A stretch of 64,000 nucleotides of DNA from positions 1 through 64,000 of the forward strand of contig JBCBNV010000005.1 of NCBI GenBank assembly GCA_039821605.1. The letters run 5' to 3'. Below, one piece after another: positions 27,305-34,500 of this stretch (its first letter is position 1; the number at the start of each line of letters is the position of its first letter). Both the position numbers and the translations under genes were made by a program. Source of the DNA: CALBPI01 sp039821605. GTDB lineage: Bacteria > Pseudomonadota > Gammaproteobacteria > Steroidobacterales > Woeseiaceae. The notes under the pieces are model-generated. The model worked only from the letters and a program-made list of their open reading frames with translations. It was not told where the DNA came from and ran no database searches.

Positions 27305-27874
27305 ATGGGTAATCGACTCAGCAAGATCTACACGCGCACGGGCGATGCCGGCGAAACCGGACTCGGCGACGGCAGCCGCGTTGCCAAGGACGACCCGCGC
27401 GTCGAGGCCTACGGCACCGTGGACGAACTCAACAGCGCCATCGGCGTCGTACTGGCCTCGCAGATCGACGACACCCGGATCACGTCCTGCCTCACCGACG
27501 TGCAGCACGACTTGTTCGACCTCGGTGGCGAACTCTGCATCCCCGGGCACACCGTCATAAACGCGACCTATGTCGAGCGCCTCGAGACCACACTCGACGC
27601 ACTCAACGAGACCTTGCCGCCGCTCAAGGAATTCATCCTGCCCGGCGGCAGCATGACGGCTGCACACTGTCACCTCGCGCGCACGATTTGTCGTCGCGCG
27701 GAGCGCCGTGTGCACTCACTGGCCTCGCGCGAGAGTGTGAATCCCGAGGGCATACGCTATCTGAATCGCCTGTCGGATTTACTGTTCGTGATGGCGCGCG
27801 TGCTGGCGCGCGCCGACGGCGGCACCGAGGTGCTCTGGCACTCGGCCCGCGTGCGCGGCCAGCTCGACGACTGA
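27305..27874 (+). CDS. Cob(I)alamin adenosyltransferase, PduO type
   Basis: Transfers the adenosyl group of ATP to cob(I)alamin to give adenosylcobalamin. The 189-residue protein shows the ATP-binding N-terminus KIYTRTGDAGETGL, the YGTVDELNS motif, CHLARTICRRAERR and the C-terminal NRLSDLLFVMAR. It starts 5 bp after btuB, so it is in the same riboswitch-controlled operon. Uptake and cofactor activation are thus co-expressed. Confidence 0.95.
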   Translation: MGNRLSKIYTRTGDAGETGLGDGSRVAKDDPRVEAYGTVDELNSAIGVVLASQIDDTRITSCLTDVQHDLFDLGGELCIPGHTVINATYVERLETTLDALNETLPPLKEFILPGGSMTAAHCHLARTICRRAERRVHSLASRESVNPEGIRYLNRLSDLLFVMARVLARADGGTEVLWHSARVRGQLDD

Positions 27875-27877
27875 GGC

Positions 27878-28735
27878 TTAACCGCCGCTACGGCGCGCCG
27901 CGTCTAGGGCCTCGCAGATGGCGCGACCGCCGGCCGCCAGCCGCGGGCCGGGCCGTCCGATGAGGTCGCCGGGTACGCCGAGAATGCGGTTATCGCGCAC
28001 GGCGCCGAGGTCGGGCCAGCGCTGCCACAGGGCGGCAATCGCCCCCGCATCCGATCCCGTCAGGATGACCGCGGGATCTTCACGCACCACGGCCTCAACG
28101 CTCACGACCGGCGCCAGCGTTTCGAGCTCGGCGAAGACATTGTCGCCGCCACAACGCGCTACGAGGTCGCTGATGAAATGGTCGCCGTTCACGGTGTAGA
28201 GCGGGCGTTCACCGATCTGGTAGAACACGCTCAGGCGCACACCCTCGTAGCTCAGCGCCGCGATGTCGGCCTCGAAACGCGCGGCGACCGGTTCCGCAAC
28301 GTCGTTCGTGCCTGCCAGCGCACCCACCTGCCGAATGGCCGGCGCAATATCGGCGAGGCCGCGCGTCTCAATGGTCACGAGATTCAGACCGAGCTCCTGC
28401 ACGAGCGCGATACTGTCGACTTGGCCGCCACCGCCCCAGGCCAGCACGTGCGTGGGCTTGAGCGCCAGCAGCGCCTCCGCATCGACACGGAATCCATCGC
28501 CCACGATCGGCAGGTCGGCGACCTCGGCCGGGAAATCGGTGTAGGCGCTGACGCCAACGAGGACCTCGGCGGCCCCGGCACTCGCCACGATTTCGGCAAG
28601 GTGCGGCGCCAGTGTCACGAGACGCAGCGGCTCGGACTCCGCGCCGGCGTCGGTCTCCCGCTCAGTCGGGTTGCACGCGACCAGGCTCGCCGCGACGAGC
28701 GCAACCCAGGAAACAACGACAACGCGTGGCTTCAA
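27878..28735 (-). CDS. btuF: Cobalamin-binding lipoprotein of ABC transporter
   Basis: A 285-residue class III periplasmic binding protein with a lipoprotein signal ending SLVAC (C21). The fold features LVTLAPHLAEIVASAGA, VGVSAYTDFP and LPIVGDGFRVDAEALLALKPTHVLAW are typical of BtuF. It faces the btuB-adenosyltransferase operon tail to tail. Its ATG overlaps the ampE stop (ATGA at 28732-28735), so it is translated from the ampD-ampE transcript rather than from the riboswitch operon. In BtuF the lipid anchor is less usual than a soluble form. Confidence 0.9.
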   Translation of the reverse strand: MKPRVVVVSWVALVAASLVACNPTERETDAGAESEPLRLVTLAPHLAEIVASAGAAEVLVGVSAYTDFPAEVADLPIVGDGFRVDAEALLALKPTHVLAWGGGGQVDSIALVQELGLNLVTIETRGLADIAPAIRQVGALAGTNDVAEPVAARFEADIAALSYEGVRLSVFYQIGERPLYTVNGDHFISDLVARCGGDNVFAELETLAPVVSVEAVVREDPAVILTGSDAGAIAALWQRWPDLGAVRDNRILGVPGDLIGRPGPRLAAGGRAICEALDAARRSGG

Positions 28736-29640
28736 ACGGCGACGCCAAACAGCGTCAGCACGGCCACGCCGACGAGCCAGAACCAGAGCGTGCGCAGCGC
28801 CAGGTTCTTGGCCGCGCGCGCGGCACGGATGAACCAGGCCGTGTCAGCCTCATCCGTCTCACGCGACAGCGACAGCGCGGCCAAACCGACCTCGCGCAGC
28901 AAATGCTCGTTGCGCGCCTCGAAGCTGCCTGCGGGCGAGCGCACCCCCCAGGCTTCGCGGCCCGCGTCGTAATTGCCCGCCAGCGTGTAGCCCACGGCCG
29001 CGATGCGGGCCGGCAGCCAGGCGAGAATGGCGTGCACATCGTTCGCGCGCTTCTCACAATCGGGGGCGACGACAGACTCGGGATTGTCACGTTCCGCCTG
29101 GAACAGGGCCCGCCGACGGGCAAGGTCGGACACGCGGAACAACCAGGCGCCGATGGGGCCCAGCAAAACGAACCAGAAAATGACGGCGAAAATCCGGTTG
29201 TTGGCCTGCACGAATACCGCGCCCGGCACGTCGCCGCGCGAAGTCTCGACGCCCGTGAAGCCGCGCTCGAGCAACGCGTGGCCGTAGATCCGCTCGTTCT
29301 CTTCGTCACCGTCGCTGAGCGCGCGACACCAGCGGTCGACTTCCTCGCCGATGTCCTGCGGACCCAGGCACAGGAACAAGACCACGACACTGATGACGAG
29401 ATACGGCAAGCCGAGCAAGGCGTCTTCGAGCGTGAAGCGCAAGATGACCACGGGTGCCACCGCAGCGGCCAGCGTCAGCACGAGCCACAAGTACGGCCAG
29501 ACGCGACCCAGTCGCGCACTGTGGGTCAGCCCAATATCGAACAGGGGATCCAGCCAGCGCAGCTCGCGCCAGTGAAACAGATGGGTCGCGAGACGCTCGA
29601 GGCCCATGGCCAGAAATAGAGCGATAATCTTCATGGACAC
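28732..29640 (-). CDS. ampE: AmpE-like membrane protein
   Basis: A 302-residue inner-membrane protein with hydrophobic segments near residues 48-66, 73-92, 155-172 and the C-terminal 280-300. The pattern HLFHWRELRW, NNRIFAVIFWFVLLGPIGAWLF and ERANDVHAILAWLPARIAA fits AmpE/CobD-like family members. It lies 33 bp after ampD in the usual ampDE order. AmpE is described as a sensory partner in beta-lactamase regulation, but its biochemistry is unclear. No ampR or ampC is in the window. Confidence 0.88.
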   Translation of the reverse strand: MSMKIIALFLAMGLERLATHLFHWRELRWLDPLFDIGLTHSARLGRVWPYLWLVLTLAAAVAPVVILRFTLEDALLGLPYLVISVVVLFLCLGPQDIGEEVDRWCRALSDGDEENERIYGHALLERGFTGVETSRGDVPGAVFVQANNRIFAVIFWFVLLGPIGAWLFRVSDLARRRALFQAERDNPESVVAPDCEKRANDVHAILAWLPARIAAVGYTLAGNYDAGREAWGVRSPAGSFEARNEHLLREVGLAALSLSRETDEADTAWFIRAARAAKNLALRTLWFWLVGVAVLTLFGVAV

Positions 29641-29673
29641 ACAGTGGGCTGCATGCGATCAGTGTACGCCGAA

Positions 29674-30249
29674 TCAGGGCTGCAGCGTATCCAGTCTTGC
29701 CCAGTCGAAGGCGGGACCCGGGTCGGTTTTTCGCCCCGGTGCGATGTCACTGTGTCCGACGATGGGTGCCGCGGCCAGCGTCGGATAGGCGGCGCGCAGT
29801 GCCTCAATGAGCGCCGCCAGCGCCGTGTACTGCGCGTCACTGTAGGCCATCGTGTCGGTGCCCTCGAGTTCGATGCCAACCGAGAAGTCATTGCACCGCG
29901 TACGTCCGCGAAACTCGGACTGACCCGCGTGCCAGGCGCGCTGCGCGAACGGCACAAATTGAACGAGGCCGCCGTCGCGGCGCACGAGCGCGTGAGCGGA
30001 GACTTCGAGACCTGCGATCTCCTCGAAGTGCGGGTGCGCGCGCGCGTCGAGTTGATTGCGGAACAGGGCCTCGATGTGCGGCCCGCCAAACTCACCGGGC
30101 GGCAGCGAGATCCCGTGCACCACGATCAGTTCGAGCTGGCTGCCCACGGGGCGTGCGTCCTGGTTCGGCGACGGACACTGCCGCGCGGGCGCCACGAGAC
30201 CCGAGCCCGGGTCAACGGTGAATTCGGCCGTTTGCGTGACGTCGTACAT
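29674..30249 (-). CDS. ampD: 1,6-anhydro-N-acetylmuramyl-L-alanine amidase
   Basis: Cytosolic zinc amidase that frees anhydro-MurNAc from recycled muropeptides. The 191-residue protein has IVVHGISLPPGEFGG, FVPFAQRAWHAGQSEFRGR, CNDFSVGIELEG and GHSDIAPGRKTDPGPAFDW, with the zinc ligands H, H and D in the first, second-to-last and last segments. I start at MYDVTQ (30249); a longer start is possible but lacks conservation. Its product feeds AnmK (4680-5822). Divergent from rsmE. Confidence 0.95.
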   Translation of the reverse strand: MYDVTQTAEFTVDPGSGLVAPARQCPSPNQDARPVGSQLELIVVHGISLPPGEFGGPHIEALFRNQLDARAHPHFEEIAGLEVSAHALVRRDGGLVQFVPFAQRAWHAGQSEFRGRTRCNDFSVGIELEGTDTMAYSDAQYTALAALIEALRAAYPTLAAAPIVGHSDIAPGRKTDPGPAFDWARLDTLQP

Positions 30250-30290
30250 GCACCTATGGTGTTGACCGGCCGCGCGCACTGTCAACACAC

Positions 30291-31043
30291 ATGCCTGTCA
30301 AACGTCTTTTCGTCGAACAACCTCTGGCCGCCGGCAGCGCCCTGAAACTCGATGGGGCGGCGGCACACTACCTGGGCCGCGTGCTGCGCGCACGCGTCGG
30401 CACGCCGGTTCAGGTATTCAACGGCGACGGCCGCGAATACCAGGCAGCCATTGCTCAAATCTCGCGAGAAACCGTCGCATTGAGCGTGGGTGCCGCGGTG
30501 CCAGCGGCGCCGGAACCGCGCGTCGCGATCACACTCCTGCAGGCGCTTTCGCGCAACGAGAAGATGGACCTGGCCATCCAGAAGGCTGTCGAGCTTGGTG
30601 TGCACAGCATTCGCCCCGTGGCCGTTGAGCGCAGCGTCATGCGACTCGACGACACACGCACGGCACGCCGCACGGAACACTGGCAGCAGGTCGCCGTGCA
30701 TGCGGCGCAGCAGTGCGGCCGCGCCGTCGTACCCGAGGTGCACGCACCTGCAACGCTGGGCGAAGCCCTCGATGCAGGCGCCGATATAGGCTTTGGTGTC
30801 GTCGCAGATCCCGAAGCGGCGCAGTCGCTGGGCGACTTTCTTGATGCCGCCGAAGAGCGTGTCGATGCGGCCTGCGTGCTTGTCGGCCCCGAGGGTGGAC
30901 TCACCGACGCTGAGATCGCGCTTGCGACGGCCGCCGGCCTGCATGCCGTGCGCGCGGGTCCGCGCGTGCTGCGCACGGAAACAGCAGCGCTGGCGCTCGT
31001 CACGGTATTACAGTGGCGCTTCGGCGACCTGGGCGGCGCCTGA
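30291..31043 (+). CDS. rsmE: 16S rRNA (uracil-1498-N3)-methyltransferase
   Basis: SPOUT-class methyltransferase that modifies U1498 of 16S rRNA. The 250-residue protein has an N-terminal PUA-like domain (RLFVEQPL, HYLGRVLRA), QALSRNEKMDLAIQKAVELGV, and the knot motif LVGPEGGLTDAE followed by GPRVLRTETAAL. Single gene, convergent with chpC with no gap. Confidence 0.95.
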   Translation: MPVKRLFVEQPLAAGSALKLDGAAAHYLGRVLRARVGTPVQVFNGDGREYQAAIAQISRETVALSVGAAVPAAPEPRVAITLLQALSRNEKMDLAIQKAVELGVHSIRPVAVERSVMRLDDTRTARRTEHWQQVAVHAAQQCGRAVVPEVHAPATLGEALDAGADIGFGVVADPEAAQSLGDFLDAAEERVDAACVLVGPEGGLTDAEIALATAAGLHAVRAGPRVLRTETAALALVTVLQWRFGDLGGA

Positions 31044-31520
31044 TCAGACCGAGATCGGAGCGTCCTGCGCCTCGACGAGCTGCTCTTCGATGCGCTCGAG
31101 ATCCGGAATCAGCGGGTACTCGTTGATCATGCGCACCCGCGTGACGACGGGCGCGTCCTCATTGAAACCCGCGCTCGTGTCAACTTTGATGACGTCGCGG
31201 TTGACGCGCACAAGCTGCGGGAAGCCCTGCGTCAGGATGCCGAAGTAGGCGCTGCGCAGATCCGCGTTGGTGGCGTGGAACACGACCACGCGCGTGCGTG
31301 TCGAGCTGTCGGGCAACGCACGTCCGAGCATGGCCTCGAATGCCACCACGGGGACCGTGCGGCCGTTCCAGTCCAGCGTACCGACGAGCCAATCCGGCGC
31401 GCCCGGTACATGCTCCGTGCGCGAGAGCCGGACGACTTCGGCGACGCAGGCACGCGGGACGATGAGTCGGTCTTCGATGAGCGGCACGAGCAGGCTGTAG
31501 AGTTCTTCGGCGTTGCTCAT
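31044..31520 (-). CDS. chpC: CheW-like protein ChpC
   Basis: A 158-residue CheW-fold adaptor (PDWLVGTLDWNGRTVPVV is the core). It lies at the end of the Pil-Chp operon, 4 bp after chpA, where ChpC lies in Pseudomonas (there after chpB, absent here). It should link receptors or extra inputs to the ChpA kinase. Start MSNAEELY at 31520. Confidence 0.85.
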   Translation of the reverse strand: MSNAEELYSLLVPLIEDRLIVPRACVAEVVRLSRTEHVPGAPDWLVGTLDWNGRTVPVVAFEAMLGRALPDSSTRTRVVVFHATNADLRSAYFGILTQGFPQLVRVNRDVIKVDTSAGFNEDAPVVTRVRMINEYPLIPDLERIEEQLVEAQDAPISV

Positions 31521-31524
31521 GACA

Positions 31525-34500
31525 CTAATCCGCGGGCCGCGCGGCAGTCGTTTCGAGTTGCTGCTCGATGGCCTTGAGCAACTCGAGGTCCTGGTAAGGC
31601 TTGCCGAGGTAGTCGTTGACGCCGATCTCGATGGCACGCGCCTTGTGCTTCTCGCCCGTGCGCGACGTGATCATGATAATCGGCAACTCTGCGAAGCGCG
31701 CGTCGTTGCGAACATGCGAGGCAAACTCGAAGCCATCCATCCGCGGCATCTCGATGTCGAGCAGGATCAAGTCGGGCGTCTGTTCCTGAATCACACTCAC
31801 GGCGTCGAGCCCGTCCTTGGCCGTGAGCGCGCGGTAGCCGTTCCTGAGCAGGAAGCGCTCGGTGACCCGGCGCACCGTGATCGAGTCGTCAACCACGAGC
31901 ACTACGGGCGCTTGTTCGGCCTCTTCGGCGGCATCGCGTTGCGCCACGAGCGGACGGTGCAGTCGCACGAGTGATGGCATGTCGAGGATCAGCACAACGC
32001 GGCCGTCTCCGAGGATCGTCGCGCCCGAAACGCCCGTGATGCCCGAGATCTGCGGGCCAACCGATTTCACGACGATTTCGCGGCTGGCGAGCATCTCGTC
32101 GACGAGCAGCGCCGTCGAGTGGTTTCCGGCGCGGACCAGGATGATGGGGACCGCGGCCTGCTCGTCCTCGAGCACCTGGCCGCCACTGCCGCCCACGAGC
32201 GGCGCCAGGTGACGCAACCGGTAGCTGTGCTCACCGTAGTCAAAGATCGCATCGGGCTCGTCGAGCATGCGCTCGACTTCGGCGCGCGGCAGTCGTGTCA
32301 CGCCCTCCACCGTGGGCAACGGCAGCGCGAACACTTCCTCGCCGGCGCGCACGACGAGCGCCTGCGTGATAGCCAGCGTGAACGGCAGTCGAATCGTGAA
32401 GTTGGTGCCCTGCCCGGCCAGCGAGTCGATGCGCAGCGAGCCGCCCAGGCGTTTCACCTCGTTGGCCACGACGTCCATGCCGACACCGCGGCCCGCGGCC
32501 TGCGTCAGTTGCGCGGCCGTCGAGAAGCCGGGCTCGAGAATGAGGTCGAAGATCGCGTCATCGGGCAGGTTGACGTTGGCATCAATGAGCTCGCGCTCGA
32601 CGCCCTTGGCGCGGATCGCGTCAACGTTGAGGCCGGCACCGTCATCCGAGACGTCCACGACCATCTCCGAGCCCTCGCGATGAAGGCGGATGGTGATCTG
32701 GCCCGTGGGCGGCTTGCCGGCTGCCTGGCGCGAGTCGGGTGACTCGATCCCGTGCACGACGGCATTTCGCATCATATGTTCGAGCGGCGGCAGCATCTTC
32801 TCGAGCACCTGGCGGTCGAGCTCGCCGCTCGCGCCCTCCACGGCCAGTTCGGCCTGCTTGCCGGTTTCGGTCGCGGCCTGGCGCACGAGCCGCGCGAGAC
32901 GCGGCACGTGGCGCTCGAACGGCACCATGCGCGTGCGCATGAGTCCGCTCTGCAATTCGGTGGTAACACGCGACTGCTGGGTGAGCAGCGTGTCGGCCTC
33001 ACCCGCGACGGACTGCAGCAGCCCCCGCAGGCTGTCGACGTCGCTCGAAGTCTCGGCCAGCGCGCGCGACAACTGCTGAATCGTCGAATAGCGATCGAGC
33101 TCGAGCGGATCGAAGTCCTCGCGGCCCCGCTCCTCCTCGTGACGCGTCAGGATCTGCGCCTCGGTCTCGATCTCCATGTGACGCAGCTGCTCGCGCAGGC
33201 GCGTTACGGTCTGGTCGAGCTCGGCCAGGTGGAATTCGATCTGTGATACCTGCTGCGACAGGCGGCCGTGGTAGATGCTGATCTCACCGGCCGCGTTGAG
33301 CATCTCCTCGAGCAGCTTTGAGTCGACGCGCGCCACCTCGCGGCGTTCGCGCCCAGGCTCGCTTCGGGGCAGCTTGCGACCCGGGAAGGCAACGACCTCG
33401 CCCTGCGGTGCCGCCTCGGGCTCGGTCTCGGCGTCAGGTTCGACAGCAGCTTCGGCATTGTCATCGGCGGGCGCCTCTGCGACGTCACCAACCGCGTCGG
33501 CGTCGTCCGGATCCGTGGCGTGTTCGGCGCCGACAATATCCGTCGCATTGGGATCGAATGCCGCATCGCTCGCCTCGGCGACGTCCGCATCGGGGTCGGT
33601 GCCGTCGGCAAACTGAGCCGCGGCGTCATCGATGAGCGCCTCGAGAATCATCGAGTGCTCAATGTCAGAGCCGGCCTTGGCATCGGACGCCTCGCCCGAG
33701 GTCACGACCTGCGTGGCCTGCCAGCTGTCGTCATCGGCAAAAGGCGTGTCGGCCGGCGTGTCCACAGCAATCGTCGCCGCGTCGTCGAATCCGACGTCGG
33801 GCTCAAGTTCCGGCTCCGGTTCGGACTCGGGTTCAGGCTCGGGTTCTGATGCAAACGCCATCTCGATTTCGGACTCCGGCTCGGGATCCGGCGCCGCGGC
33901 CGTGTCACCACCAAACAGGCTGCCGATGTCGATGAGGTCGCCTTCGGTGTCGCTGCCACCGATGGTCTCCGTGCCCACGTCAGCGTCGTCGGAATCGTTG
34001 GCCACGGTCGAGATGTCGATGAGCTCGTCTTCGGCGAAACCGCGCTGCGGCGCGAGCTCGGGGGCTGGGTGAATCGCCGAGCGGGCCGTGAGATCACTGT
34101 CGGGCAACGCTTCGAGTGCAGAGACAAACGCCGCATCGCCAATGGCCGCGAGCCGCACAGTCCCCTCGAGGTTGTCCATCTGTGCAGGCTGCTGGCCTTC
34201 GAGGACGAGCTCGCGCATCTGGTGCAGCGTGTCAAAGCTCTGGCGCAGCAGCTTGTCGATGGTTTCGTTGGCCGTGATGCGGTCGTCATCGAGTGCGATG
34301 AGCAGCGTCTCGAGCTCGTGGCTCAGGTTGCCGAACGCACTGATGCCCGCCATGTTGGCGCCGCCCTTGAGCGTATGCAGCAGACGCTTGAGTTCCGTCA
34401 GCGCGTCTTCGTCGCGTGCCGTGGTCCAGAGTTCGAGCGCCGTGTCGACCTGCTCGAGGACCTCTCCCGCCTCTTCGGTGAAGATCTCGGCGATCTCGGG

